A stretch of DNA of 64,000 nt from the NCBI GenBank assembly GCA_947579605.1, contig OX388317.1, forward strand, positions 13,845,384 to 13,909,383, written 5' to 3'. The stretch comes from Athripsodes cinereus (Eukaryota; Arthropoda; Insecta; Trichoptera; Leptoceridae). Made by a program: the position numbers and the translations under genes. The notes under the pieces were generated by a model. The model was given only the letters and a program-made list of their open reading frames with translations, was not told the origin of the DNA and ran no database searches. Below are positions 10,451 through 21,500 of the stretch, one piece after another; the first letter of the stretch is position 1; each line of letters opens with the position of its first letter.

Positions 10451-12601
10451 TTACAATCCATTGGATTGGTCTGCAACGAGTTTTGACTTATTTCTCCACT
10501 CCTCCCTATTCTCAGCCAGTCTCTTCAACTCCATATATGAGCCACAGCTCATGTCCCTCTTCAGTTGGTCCATATAGGCGTCTCTCGGTCGACCTCTGCC
10601 ATTTGTGCCTTCGGTCCTGCCCTCTGCGATTGCGATGAGCAGTCCTGGGTGCCTGATGTTGTGGCCAATCCAATTAGCTCGTTGTTGGCAGATTCTTTTG
10701 AGGAGTTGCCTTTTTTCGCCAACCCTGGTTAACACTTCTTCGTTTTCGACGTGTTCCGACCAATGAATCTTCAGCATGCGTCTATAGCACCACATTTCAA
10801 ATGCCGCTAACCGTCCGCTTTCCCTCTTACTGATGGTCCACGTCTCGCACCCATATAGCAGAATGCTCCACACAAAGGCTTTAGTGAGATTCTTCCTCAC
10901 GCTTAGATCAATATTAGGGGATTCTAATATTTTGGATTTTTTGTTAAAGGCAATTCGTGCCTGGTTTATTCTGCTCACAATTTCTGATTTGGAGCGTCCG
11001 TCCTGGTTTATTCTGCTGCCCAAGTACACGAATTCTCTTACTTGTTTGATGCTCACTCCATTTATGGCAATGTTCGCAGTCGCTTCCTCCTTTCCAACGA
11101 CCATACATTTTGTTTTATCTTTATTTATTTTCATGTTGTACTTTGACAACAGTATACTTTCCATTTTTCCTAAGGCTTCGTTCAGCTCCATCTCGGAGTC
11201 TGCGAGCAGTGCTATGTCGTCAGCATATCTAATCATGTCAACCTTTTTCCCATTTATTTTTACTCCTGTCCAATTCTTCATTTCTTCTCTGAGTTCATCA
11301 ATAGCTTGCTGTATATAGCAGTTAAAGAGTGCTGGCGACATTGAGCATCCCTGTCTTACACCTTGTTCTACTCTCGCTTCTGCGCAGCTCTCTCCGTTTT
11401 TAATTACAGCCATTTCATTCTTGTATAGGCTCCAGATTGCTCTTCTGTCCTTATAGCTCATTCCTATCTGGTTTAGAGTCTTAAAAAGTTGTTCCCATTC
11501 TACTTTATCGAATGCTTTTTCTAGGTCGATGAATGCTACATACGTGTTTCTATTCACTGTTATTCTCTTTTCAAGAACAAGTCTTAGACTCAGAATTGCA
11601 TCTCTTGTACCTGTCTCTTTGCGGAATCCAAATTGATCTTCTGAAAGTGTTTCGTTTATTTTATTTTCCGCCCTTTTCATTATAATGTTGGTGAGTATCT
11701 TAGAAGCGTGTGATATCATGCTTAATGTTCTGTGTTGTTCGCACTTTGTCGTGCCTGTTTTCTTAGGTAGCGCTCGTATCAGACATTTGGCGAAGTCCTC
11801 AGGTATCTCTCCTGTGTTATATATTTTGCAGACAAGCTTATACAAAGTGTCAAGCATGCCGCTTCCTGCGCATTTAAGCAGCTCTGATGGAATTAGGTCA
11901 ATACCTGGTGCTTTGCCGTCTTTCAATTTTGATAAGGCATTATCAAATTCACTTCTTAAGATATCATCTCCATTATTTTCTTTGTCATATTCTGTTTCCA
12001 GTGCTTTACTTTCCTCAAGTATGTTCTTTCCTTTGTAAAGTTGTTCTAGGTATTCTTTCCACCTTTTAACGATCAATTCATCCTCAAACAGAAGTTTGCC
12101 GTTTTGATCTTGGATAGCACATCGTGGCTGTGTCTTATCATTGAAAAAATTCTTGACTTCAGAATATGCAGTTTCAAATTTTCTCTGTTTTATATTTCTG
12201 TTGATATTCCTGCATTTTTCTTGCAGATAACATTCCTTTCTTAATTTGGACTCCCTGTTGATTTTGTTTCTCAAGATTTTATATTCCTTTTTTCCTTCTT
12301 CTGTTCTCGAGTTCTTTAGCCTCCTTCTTTCTTCAATCATTTCTAATATATCGACCGTAATCCATTCTTTCCTAGCTTGCGGCTTTCTTTTCTCTATTAC
12401 CTCATCTGCCGCTGTAGTAATTTTCTCTTTGATTTTCTCCCATACTCTGTTTACACTTTCATTGTTCTCAAAATCGCAAACCTTAGTTTTTTCGTCGTAT
12501 TTTTCTTTTACTTCTTTTGTTTTTAAAAGCTTTAAGTCCCATCTTTTTTTGGTTCTCTTCTCGAGCCTTTTGAATTTCAGTATGGTTTCCGCCACAACCA
12601 T
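10451..12601 (-). CDS. Reverse transcriptase part of LINE-A
   Basis: 716 codons are open from the first ATG. Known role of the family: target-primed reverse transcription of the element RNA. Visible landmarks are a basic N-terminal linker (1-150), the first catalytic aspartate in AFIDLEKAFDK (D359), VRQGCSMSPALFN (about 415-427) and the catalytic YADD box (459-462). A cysteine/histidine-poor C-terminal tail follows, with GRGRPRDAYMDQLKRDM and the terminal ADQSNGL. There is no RNase H, as usual for RTE. The true frame continues upstream of this ATG into the catalytic histidine motif DSDHN of the endonuclease, so the start is an artefact of the frameshift. The plus-strand frames inside this interval are shadows. 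Confidence 0.92.
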   Translation of the reverse strand: MVVAETILKFKRLEKRTKKRWDLKLLKTKEVKEKYDEKTKVCDFENNESVNRVWEKIKEKITTAADEVIEKRKPQARKEWITVDILEMIEERRRLKNSRTEEGKKEYKILRNKINRESKLRKECYLQEKCRNINRNIKQRKFETAYSEVKNFFNDKTQPRCAIQDQNGKLLFEDELIVKRWKEYLEQLYKGKNILEESKALETEYDKENNGDDILRSEFDNALSKLKDGKAPGIDLIPSELLKCAGSGMLDTLYKLVCKIYNTGEIPEDFAKCLIRALPKKTGTTKCEQHRTLSMISHASKILTNIIMKRAENKINETLSEDQFGFRKETGTRDAILSLRLVLEKRITVNRNTYVAFIDLEKAFDKVEWEQLFKTLNQIGMSYKDRRAIWSLYKNEMAVIKNGESCAEARVEQGVRQGCSMSPALFNCYIQQAIDELREEMKNWTGVKINGKKVDMIRYADDIALLADSEMELNEALGKMESILLSKYNMKINKDKTKCMVVGKEEATANIAINGVSIKQVREFVYLGSRINQDGRSKSEIVSRINQARIAFNKKSKILESPNIDLSVRKNLTKAFVWSILLYGCETWTISKRESGRLAAFEMWCYRRMLKIHWSEHVENEEVLTRVGEKRQLLKRICQQRANWIGHNIRHPGLLIAIAEGRTEGTNGRGRPRDAYMDQLKRDMSCGSYMELKRLAENREEWRNKSKLVADQSNGL

Positions 12602-12675
12602 ATTATGGTCGCTATCAATGTCCGGGCCTGCATAGCTCCTGCAATCTTTAATTTGGTTTCTATACCGTTGCCGCG

Positions 12676-13347
12676 TTAAAATAAGTCAATCTGCGACCGG
12701 AATCTGTCTCCGGGAGATTTCCACGTATATCGATGTCTATAGTGGTGTTGGAACCACGTGTTAGCTATAACCATTTTATTTTTGGCACAAAATTCAATTA
12801 GATGGTTGCCTCTATCGTTTCTAATGCCCAGCCCATACGCTCCTACGACTGATCCCTCTCTTTCTTCCCCAACTACTGCGTTCCAGTCTCCCATTACAAT
12901 CACATTTTCCTCAGCTTTTGTGTCATCTAGCAATTTCTGGATGTTTTCGTATATACTCTCAATTTCTTCGTCGCTATGGCTAGATGTTGGCATGTAAACC
13001 TGAATGAGTATTGTATCTACGGGTCTGGTGTCTAGCTTGACTAAAATAATTCTACCTCCATACTGTACATACCCCTTTACTCTCCTCCCCAAATCCTTAC
13101 TTAACATGATTCCTACCCCCCCTTGCCCCGGTTTCCCTTCTATACTACCGCTATGGATCAGTCGAAACTCTCCCGTCCACATATCTCCAGGATTAGGCCA
13201 TCTCATTTCAGAGATTCCTAATGCGCTTAATTTCATTTTCTTCATCTCTTCTTTTAGGTTGTCAAGCTTACTGTTCTGCAGCAAAGTTCTGACGTTCCAC
13301 GTGGCGTATCTTCCTTGTGTGCTGTTTCTGTTGGTTTGTTTTCTTCT
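12676..13347 (-). pseudogene. Endonuclease part of LINE-A (frameshifted, 5' partial)
   Basis: Exonuclease-endonuclease-phosphatase fold. ATWNVRTLLQN sits just upstream of the first in-frame Met (13284). Counting from that Met, the catalytic glutamate is in ISEMRW (E26), GDWNAVVG is at 132-139 and YTWKSP near 187. The frame stops at SQIDLF because of a one-base deletion at about 12682-12688. In the next frame the protein continues through about 25 codons into the SDH motif and joins the RT. Proteins annotated craniofacial development protein 2-like in animal genomes are usually this domain. Function in this copy is lost unless the frameshift is a sequencing error. Confidence 0.88.
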
Positions 13348-13359
13348 TCTGAAATATTA
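13348..13359. repeat. Target-site duplication, 5' side of LINE-A
   Basis: TCTGAAATATTA, identical to 10428-10439. The pair sets the exact element borders. Confidence 0.85.
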
Positions 13360-14284
13360 CAGAACTTGTAACTTTTCCAGACTGCTGAATCAAATGAAGT
13401 GAATTTTAAAGTAATGCATTTATCTAATAGAAGGAACGTTCTTTAGGATAAAAACACGACATACAACTTTCTTCAGTACAGAGCACAGGATCAATTTACA
13501 GAAAAATAAAGAAAATGAAACCAACATTTTCATACACTCTTATATTATTACTTGATTTATACATTGAATCATAAGATGTTGAAATTGGATTGCTAATGTA
13601 GAAAAAAAATAATAGGTTCATCAAGGTTGCTAATTTAATAAAGTCTATTTTGTTTTAACTATACACTACAATAGCGACTTTATGTATATATTCTAACAAG
13701 GTTATGTTCTATCATTCACTAGTTCATGTAACATTGTTTATATTAAGGACGATTTACCATAATATTCACGATCAAACAAATGGGATCTACGAATAAAAGT
13801 TCCAAGCGTATTATTATTATTATTATTATTATAAGATAGCTTTGCGGAAATGATCCTTGTCCATTAAATTATTCCCATCTCAGCAAATAGTATTCGACCC
13901 TTCCTTGTACCTAGCGCAATATTCATTCTTCTCATATTTCAACGGCTTTCTAAAGTAATTACCAAATGAAATCCCAAAAGAGGAAATTAATTTACCAACA
14001 TTACATTCGCCTCAACTTAATGTTTCTAAAAACGTTAAGTTTATAAATGCGTTTAAAAATAATGCTTTTTTTTATTTACGTTAACTCTCCAAAATATTAT
14101 GATAATACATGTAAAATATTTATGTGAAACAACTGAAAGTATTGTTTGTATTCAGAAACCAAATAGAATTATAAGTAATACTGGTTGTCTCCTGGTACAT
14201 ACTCGACACGGACTTCAAATGAAGATACACAAATCAATAAGGTTATTTATCAAAAAAATCTTTTGAAGGATGTTTGATGTGGAT
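13360..14284. other. No gene; TTA microsatellite
   Basis: AT-rich sequence. A (TTA)n microsatellite lies at about 13809-13836. No exon or repeat border supported. Confidence 0.5.
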
Positions 14285-14475
14285 AATAATAGTAATAAAT
14301 CTTTATTGCACAAATAGCATAATAATATAATAAAAAATATAACAAATATAAAAATGTTGCAACAAATAATTTTGTGCAATGGGCGAGTTCATCGAAACGC
14401 GATATCGTCTAATTAATTCATCAAGAAAAAACAAAAAGTAGGTGCGGGTGCATTGCCGGCAGAAGAAAGAAAGAA
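14285..14475 (-). repeat. LINE 3'-UTR tail (ACTCGCCCATTGCAC family)
   Basis: Read on the minus strand: GATATCGCGTTTCGATGAA, CTCGCCCATTGCAC, then GTGCAATAAAGATTT and a TTA-type tail. The same block recurs at 62.97 kb (+), 58.9 kb (-) and in part at 19.9 kb. The polyadenylation-like hexamer and tail identify it as the 3' end of a CR1/Jockey-type LINE. No protein remains here. Confidence 0.6.
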
Positions 14476-14988
14476 GAAAAGAAAAAGTAAATTATGCATA
14501 AAATAAAGTTTAATCATGTGAGATTTATACATACATAGATATAGATATTAAAAATAAACATAGGTACATAATAATATAAAATACCTAAATACACAAACAA
14601 CAAAATCAACAAGACATAACTATGACGATACGCGACACGACACAAAGTTGTGTATGAAGGGACGTGGTAGAGGGTGAAATAATATGAAAAATAAAATATT
14701 AAATTTGGAGTAAAAGAATAAACTTAACTGAAATTTTAAAAATGTTTTAAGTAATTAAACTTTTATTTTAAACTTCATCCCTCTTGTTAAGTATTTATTG
14801 TAAGTTGCTTCGTCGATCGACTACTCTGTATATGTAGGATGGCTTGATAAATAGAGAGACATATAATATATATGTAATCATCAAAATAAGGGGAGAAAGT
14901 GTATATTTAAATATAGGTACACACACCTACACTCAAAATTCTACAAATTTAAAATTATTATAATGTATTTATAAATGCCAGTTTCAAG

Positions 14989-15000
14989 GTCTTATATATA
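14989..15000. repeat. Direct repeat flanking PAL-2
   Basis: GTCTTATATATA, repeated at 15216-15227 immediately beyond the palindromic element. Interpreted as a target-site duplication, although the AT-rich sequence lowers the weight. Confidence 0.6.
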
Positions 15001-15215
15001 ATTAATAAACAAGCGTTTTATTCTACTATTGTTTTATTCTGTGAGAGAGACGTCTTTCGTCTTATAAGGACATTGTCAATCTTTGACTTTTGATTGACAA
15101 TGTCCTTATAAGACGAAAGACGTCTCTCTCACAGAATAAAACAATAGTAGAATAAAACGCTTGTTTTATTTATTTCGATGTGGAATTCTACTACCTAAAC
15201 ACCGACACAGTGAAT
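15001..15215 (-). mobile_element. Palindromic element PAL-2 (internally deleted copy)
   Basis: It holds perfect 74-bp arms (15008-15081 and 15092-15165) around a 10-nt loop, plus a unique flank ending CACCGACACAGTGAAT. In reverse orientation both the arm (GACGTCTTTCGTCTTAT...) and the flank (ACTGTGTCGGTGTTTAGG) match the 567-bp copy at 57958-58524. The copy here lacks that copy's inner about 410 bp. The core reads TTGACAATGTCCTTATAAGA, CGAAAGACG, then AATAAAAC. A 12-bp direct repeat flanks it. Confidence 0.85.
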
Positions 15216-15227
15216 GTCTTATATATA

Positions 15228-17024
15228 TAAGTTAGTTTTTTATGTCTCTGGAATATTTCGGCAATCATGTTTGTAGTTAAATAATTTAATAAAATTAATA
15301 TTAAATGAAGCTGGTTTAACCGACATAAAGCTTTTACGTAAAAGTTACGACTCTGTGAAGTATTCTGCATCGAAATACCTCGTTAAGTCAACAAATTAAA
15401 AATTAATGAAGTTTACATTGTGAAATCATACCAAAATAACCAGACGGACTAAAAATAAATATTGCGAAGTGTTGTCGACTTTATAGAGCGATACTTTTAA
15501 ATCTGTGTTTATTATTTTTTCATTTTATATATATATGTAAAAAAGTCAGAGTTTGAATATGTAAAATGAATAAACCAAGATCAAATGAAAAAAATTGAAG
15601 TATAATTTAAACAAAAACGGATATTAATTGTCTATATGAAATAGCGTAAACTTGATTTAGTAACAGCAGTATTCTCGAACTAATCATCAAATAAATGTAT
15701 TGAGTCAAATATTGTGTTTTATATTACTAGTACAATCTTAGTTTACTCATTTATTATTTCAAAAAATAAATGATCTCACAGCATCAGGATGTTAAAATAT
15801 AAGTGACTGCATTTATTCGACGAATTTTAAGGCATTAATCATTTGGTATAATATTATCAAAAACTCATACAAAATTGATCTGATACCTTATTTGACTCTA
15901 ATTTCTTTACTTTATTTTTTAAGTCGGTACAAATACAAATGATATTACAGCTACTACAAAACATCAAAAGGATAAATTTTTCGTTTATACTGTATTAAAA
16001 AGGATTTACTTCAATATTAAAAAAGCAATACTATGTTGATTGCACGTCATTCACAGAAGTTCTCGTATTCAACCCCCGAGACTTTTAATCATGCAAATTA
16101 CTTGGTGTATATTCACCAGTCACCACCCCTTACAGAAACCCTATTATGTATGTATATATATGTGGGTGTATAAAATACATCATCAAAGCAGATCAGCCAA
16201 CAGAATGCCGCTTTACACATGATGAGAAATGTATTGAAAATTTATGAGAGGACTAAGGACACAATCATTAAAATTTTGCAATCACAATATAATAATATGT
16301 AAGTAAAGTAATGTTCCAAAGAAAGCGAAATAAGATGTTGTTGTAAGATGTTGATTTGAGATTTTGTTTCTATATGTATTTGACTAGAAGAAAATTTAAT
16401 TGTTTTTCAATCATATCTGCGTAGTAGGTAGCGAATCATCCATACAAGCCGAAAAACCAAACTATATCTGAAGTTTTCAAGCTAGGAAATAATTTAAAAA
16501 TTATAAAATTACACTGTAGTACAGATTACAAAAAAGCCATAAAGTGGGCTTATAGTAATGATCATAGTGTACCTATTGTATGCATTGGCTCTCGTTCCAT
16601 CAATTAACTAAAATGGTAACGTGGAGCATTGTCAGTTATTGGATGGATGACCATTACGTAGTAATACGAAGTAAAATTTTATGTGTACTCTTTTTTATTA
16701 TAATATAAATTTTAAGTTGGAATGGAAATGTTTTGTTCATATTATACGTATAAGTAATAAACTTATTCAATAATCTACTACGTATTAATTATTGACGATA
16801 GGCCTACCTGATATGTAAACCTTAGACACGCCACTGTTGCGTAATAAGTACATTATATATACATATTATGTAGCTATGCCCTTTTATCAAGTTAGTATGA
16901 AAGGATTAATAAATATTTTAAGATTAGAAAGTTGAAATAAATCTTCATCTATGGATAATATAAAAAGCGATATTTTACAAAGATCATGATTAGGAATATC
17001 TTGATACACTGTTGAAAGTATACA
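15228..17024. other. No gene seen
   Basis: AT-rich. CACCAGTCACCACCCC near 16120 resembles short strings at 6270 and 60090, so a very old repeat may underlie it. Nothing I can annotate. Confidence 0.45.
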
Positions 17025-17029
17025 TTAAC

Positions 17030-17278
17030 TGAAAACATCATTTCTTGCTTGGAGAAATTTGAAGCGTAGTGTTTCTGGCTCTCCGATTAGTCTGTAATTT
17101 ATCTGCGATGTTATCTGACCGTCTGATGTTAAGCCTCTTAGGACTCGATGGGAGTACACAAACAAAGTCATTTCATTAGGTACCAACCCATGTATGTGTA
17201 CGTCATACAATTTACCGTCTCGTAATATACGAGTCGTTAAACTGGTGACGGCAGGACGCAGGGGAAAGGGATTATCAT
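17030..17278 (-). CDS. Candidate coding exon 2 of an unrecognised secreted-protein gene
   Basis: On the minus strand, after a TACAG acceptor, the frame is DDNPFPLRPAV, SLTTRILRDGKLYDVHIHG, LVPNEMTLFVY, LTSDGQITSQINYRLIGEPE and TLRFKFLQARND. This is about 82 codons with balanced codon use, unlike the AT-rich surroundings. The two bases ahead of the first full codon complete the phase-1 codon left by the signal-peptide exon at 23004 (G + AT = Asp), so the mature protein would begin near DDNPF. The 3' edge is unclear: either a weak donor (TTCA|GTTAAT) ends the exon at 17030, or it stops in frame at 17025. The alternating hydrophobic pattern suggests a beta-rich domain. I do not recognise the family. 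Confidence 0.6.
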
Positions 17279-17989
17279 CTGTACTGGATCAACTGGACAA
17301 TTTAGAGTTTTGTTCATATCCTGTTTATAGTAGGTAAATTAATTTTTTAGTCACTTTTATTACAATTTTACGAGAGAAATCATAACAAAAATCTAAAATA
17401 GGACTTATGTCATCGTATGACACATTCTTACAGCATTTTAGTTAAAAATGTTACTGCTACGTTTCACCATGTTCATGTTGATCAAAATCATATATTTATA
17501 CAATGATTACGTAATAGCAATAAAATAAAACTTAGGACTAAATACGTATTGACGCCTAATAATTATATATTTCTCTAGTAAAACTGGTGAAAAGCAAACC
17601 AATACATAATTATGTTGTCTCAGAACATGTAACTAAAGGAAGATCATTTACATAAGAATCTTTATACATTAATTTGATTTCATTTATTTCCACACATCCT
17701 CCTTCTTGGGAAATTCTATCATTAAATTAATGCAAAATACGAATTCAGTATTCCTAAATGTTTCTGAGATACCATTATCGTCTTTCCTTTTATACAAGAA
17801 TCTAACGCTGAGCTGGCTGCTTACGTAAAAGAAGTTTTCATTGTGTTATGTGTGTTTGATTTTCAGGGGAAATGGATTACCGTGTAATTAATGTAAATAT
17901 GAAATACAGGAAGTCAATTATTAACCAGTGACTATCTAATGTGTTACAAAACACGAGTACAGTTCAAATTGTATGTAATAAAATACATT
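17279..17989. other. No further gene; presumed intron
   Basis: This lies between the two candidate exons, so it would be intronic. A TTTTCAG acceptor-like site occurs on the opposite strand near 17865, without supporting coding sequence. Confidence 0.4.
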
Positions 17990-18092
17990 CTTATAAAAAG
18001 TGAAAATGGCAGATTGCATGTTTATTGCATGCCACTTGTCTGCTGGCTAACCCCACTTGTAGTATAAGCTGTGATGGGATAGTAGTATTAAA
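17990..18092 (+). repeat. SINE-B copy
   Basis: Contains GATTGCATGTTTATTGCATG, CTGCTGGCTAACCCCACTTG and GTGATGGGATAGTAGTA, colinear with the copies at 39.5 and 46.7 kb. The 5' part is missing or diverged. Confidence 0.7.
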
Positions 18093-19205
18093 TCATAGAT
18101 TTTATTGAAATCACTTACATATCGAAGAAATTAAGAAAATAGGTTTCTGACGTATTAAAAGTGTAGGCGGTATACTCGAACTTGTAGATTATGTATAAAC
18201 ATAACATGCATAGACAATACACACAGATCGAGCTAGTTCCAAATTAAGATTATTTTTGTTAGTACTATATTGTAGCGAAAAAATATGATTATTTTGCAGG
18301 TTATCCTTATCAAAATCGTTGAAATATTTATTTCGTAAAAAAATGGAACTAATATAGGTACATATCTTTTATTTTTTCAATACATTATTATCGTTATCAA
18401 AATGTTTCGGTACGATTGTATTATTCCACCTGGATTATCAATTCATTGATTTCTCGAGATACCTAATAAAGGTAAGTAGTTGAAAATGTTGATGGAAAAT
18501 ATATATAATAGTACCTATATAGTAAACGTCTCGTTTCAAAATTGATTTCTTCAGCTTGATGGATGTTGATATTGATTATTATTATTGAGAGGTTAATAGA
18601 ATCTACCACATAAAAATATAACCTTTTCACGACCTTTTCAATACATTCCTACCCAGGGTGAACCCTTTAGGATAAGTTCATTATATCTCTAAACACATTC
18701 TCTATTCTATTGTGGAAACTTGTGAAGAAATCTGATTGGCGTTATTACCATAATCCAGAGATATGTTATAAGAATAGATACGAAGAGAACGCACGAAATG
18801 TGAGTCCACCTCACTGACTCCATATGCCGTCAGCCGTGGCGACTCCCTATTTAGTGTGTTTTGTACCGCTATAGACGCGAGACGTTTTGATGCAGTGTAA
18901 AAATATTAAACAAAAATGGGTAAAGATGTGATTAAAGGATGCAAAATTAAAAGAGACACATTCAAAAAGGACCGAAGTACTTCTTTGCACAGTTAAATGT
19001 ATTTTTTAGATAATAGTTGAATTAATAAATATTTTTTAAAGAATTATTTAATTTCTTCTGTGCAACCTCGTGTAACTTCATCTATATTGAAGATAAATCA
19101 GGGTTACCGCTAACATTGTCCTTACTTATTCTTTTACGGATTTTGTAACTTTTGTCCAATTTTTTTTTTTTAATTTAATTATTTTCTCACCTCCATCTTG
19201 TCTGG
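18093..19205. other. No supported gene; GC bump at 18780-18960
   Basis: The 18780-18900 stretch is less AT-rich. It is followed by an ATG at about 18916 opening 26 codons (MGKDVIKGCKIKRDTF...). No domain or splice context is recognisable. It may be the start of an old transposase or chance. Confidence 0.3.
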
Positions 19206-19210
19206 CAGAA

Positions 19211-19400
19211 TACCTCAAGGTACAATTGAGCTCGTCGGTAGCCTGGAGGTGGAGTCTTGGCCTTGTGAACAAGGGGTCCGGGGTTCGATCCTAGGTGCCG
19301 GCAAACTCCCCTTTCACGACACAAGTTTTTCACTAACTGTGAAAGGTGTATAAGGTTGTATTTGGGTTTATATCAAAAACCCAGATATATCTTCTTTTTT
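19211..19400 (+). mobile_element. tRNA-headed SINE
   Basis: It begins with a tRNA-like head. An A-box-like GTCGGTAGCCTGGAGG lies near 19234 and a clean B box GGTTCGATCC at 19282-19291, followed by a unique body and an A-rich end after CCCAGATATATC. The block GTGAAAGGTGTATAAGGTTG is repeated at 63258-63325. The acceptor stem and anticodon arm do not fold as a functional tRNA, so this is a retroposon, not a tRNA gene. Confidence 0.8.
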
Positions 19401-19844
19401 TTTAAAAAAAAAAAACTGTTTGATCCATACAGAATAAATAAAAAAAAAATTCTAATGATAATTCTGTAAATGTAAAGTATATATATTTTTTAAGATATCA
19501 ATATTTAAAAAAATATTATTTAGTTAAAACATATAACATATATTTTGATAATTGCTAATTAGTTTTGATTTTCTATAATTGATTTACCTAAAGATTAACA
19601 CCCAAATGTTTAGATGGATGTAAAGTTGACCAGTTTTGTCGGAATATTTATTGTTAGGAATTAATGTAATTTTGTATTCTTTAGTTTCTAAGGTATGTAT
19701 TTTTAGGTTTGTTTTTATGTAATGTATGGAATATTTTTTTGTGTAATTTTGCAGCTTTTCTGTAATGCAATAGGCTCTCATGCTGTAAGATGTATTAATA
19801 AATAAATAATATTTTTTTGTAATATTGAAGATTTTTCAATAATT

Positions 19845-19980
19845 ATTAGTTCTCTAATTTGTTGGTATACTTAATTGGACTCGCTCTCTGTATATTGATT
19901 GTATTTGATTTGAATGTATACCTGTTATGTACATAATTGTTAGTAATCAATATACAGTAAAGAATTAATAAATAAAAATA
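19845..19980 (+). repeat. LINE 3'-UTR tail
   Basis: GGACTCGCTCTCTGTATATTG and CAATATACAGTAAAGAATT, followed by an AATAAA-rich tail, match the minus-strand tail at 58.94-59.09 kb (CTCTGTATATTGATTGTATG, ACAGTAAAGAATAAATAAAT). Confidence 0.6.
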
Positions 19981-21316
19981 AATGTTGTGTAACATGTTCA
20001 TTGTTTTTATATTAAATACGAAAAATTAATTAATATTTTCCTAATTTTGTCTCGCAACCCTAATCCATATATGGGTTGTCACGGTAAAGAGAAATGTTTG
20101 AGGGGGTAGGGGCGCATCCATTAATTACCAATGCGTTCTGCGAAAAAGAGACAGAAAGAACGTTTATGGTATAGCTAATGCAATGAATTGAAAGGCATAG
20201 ATATATTTTTGAATAGGTTTTGTTTAAAATATTAAAAGATTTTCAGTGTTTCGTCCTTAATGGTATATTTGACAACAAGTTTGGATCCTAGAAAAGCATT
20301 GTATTACGTATCTATTCCTATTACATATCACTGCCATAATCATTATATGATGTTGGAAAATGCATTCATATTCGTATTTTTGCAGATCGAAAATGATTGT
20401 GTTGGAATAGTCAATCGAAATAATAAGAGATGATGACTTTTATCAAAACTGCTGTTCAAACCCGGTGTTTTCTAAGGTTGAAATAAACAGATAACTGAAA
20501 AATTCTGCAAACTCATGAATTCAGATGTTATAATGTTCTTGCTCTTGAAAAAATGAAGGGGCTAGGAAATATTGGAAAAAGTATAGTGAATAGGAGTTAA
20601 GACTATTGGGAATGACAAATGAGACAAGATGGAGTATGTATTTGAATATTTACAGTGTTTCCCAAATATTATGGAATTTCCAGTGTTTCCAAAGCAATAT
20701 TTTTTTTACTCACTTCTCTTAATAATGTAAAACTGTCTTGACGAAAACGCTCAAGTATATAATTATAAGTGTGAAAAATAAACTGTGACATTGTTTTGAT
20801 ACTTTTTCAAAATTCTAAAATATGCTTTTTCACAATGTAAACGCGCAAAATATCTACATTGATTACAAAAATTTTCATATAAATATACATTGGAATAAAA
20901 TCAACTATTCTACTGATATGAGTAATAAAAATATGTCTACTCTATTTGGTAAAAAAATCAATCGTAGCATTATGAAGTAGTAGATAGATAGTATTTGATA
21001 GTAATATGTAATATAATCCTGTACAGATTCAAGCAGCCGTGAATATTATTACCATGTGGATATGTGGCGGTTAGAGAAAGGTTGTGTGGCGAAGATAGGG
21101 GATGAAAGTAGAGATCATATTATTATTATACTCCCTGTTAAGATGTGGTCTACTGATAGCCACCTCTATAGATATTCACAACAGTTTGAATGTTAAGAGA
21201 TAAACTTTCTTCTATTCAAATATTGAACAAATATAACAATCTATATTTATTTCTTACATTAAGTGACTTCCAACACTGCTTTCATCATTTTTTTTGCAGG
21301 TTGATGTTTTTCATAA
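19981..21316. other. No supported gene; possible degraded repeat near 20090-20145
   Basis: The string GGGGGTAGGGGCGCATCCATTAATTACC (20100-20128) stands out and resembles the end of a DNA transposon. It is too short to classify. The rest is featureless AT-rich sequence. Confidence 0.35.
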
Positions 21317-21500
21317 TCTAATATATAAAATTCTCGTGTTACGGTGTTTGTTATCATACTCCTCCGAAATGGCTGGACCGATTTTGATGAAATTTTGTGT
21401 GCTTATCGGGTAGGTTTGAGAATTGGCCAACATTTATTTTTCATATCCCTAAAAGTTAAGGCTGGTCCACCCAGATTTTTTTTTTATGGTGAAGCATTAA
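21317..21500 (+). repeat. Degraded non-autonomous repeat, possibly Helitron/Helentron-type
   Basis: The string TAATATATAAAATTCTCGTG, then ACGGTGTTTGTT and CCGATTTTGATGAAATTTTG, is a frequently seen arthropod interspersed repeat. I associate it with Helitron-like elements from memory of the motif, not from visible ends. No coding sequence. Confidence 0.4.

Larger units (their letters stand above)
10440..13347 (-). mobile_element. Near-intact RTE-like non-LTR retrotransposon (LINE-A)
   Basis: A 2.9-kb element holds an apurinic-type endonuclease followed by a reverse transcriptase. The 3' end is TAACTCATTATATA, and perfect 12-bp direct repeats flank it. RTE-clade elements carry one endonuclease-RT polyprotein and end in short tandem repeats rather than poly(A), which fits. 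The coding frame is open to the very 5' edge without a convincing ATG before the ATWNVRTL motif, so the copy is probably slightly 5'-truncated. Two shorter relatives lie at 32.2 and 56.7 kb. The exact duplication and the single frameshift suggest a young insertion. Confidence 0.9.

Noticed and set aside
10833..13402. Several plus-strand open frames (up to 161 codons)
   Set aside because: They are antisense shadows of the LINE-A endonuclease and reverse transcriptase.
15008..15165. Active hammerhead ribozyme in PAL-2
   Set aside because: The CTGANGA core is replaced by TTGACAA and an extra U lies before stem II; resemblance is kept only as a lead, not a call.
19211..19300. tRNA gene
   Set aside because: Only the B box and part of the A box survive; no cloverleaf with a usable anticodon arm and acceptor stem, and a retroposon body and A-rich tail follow.
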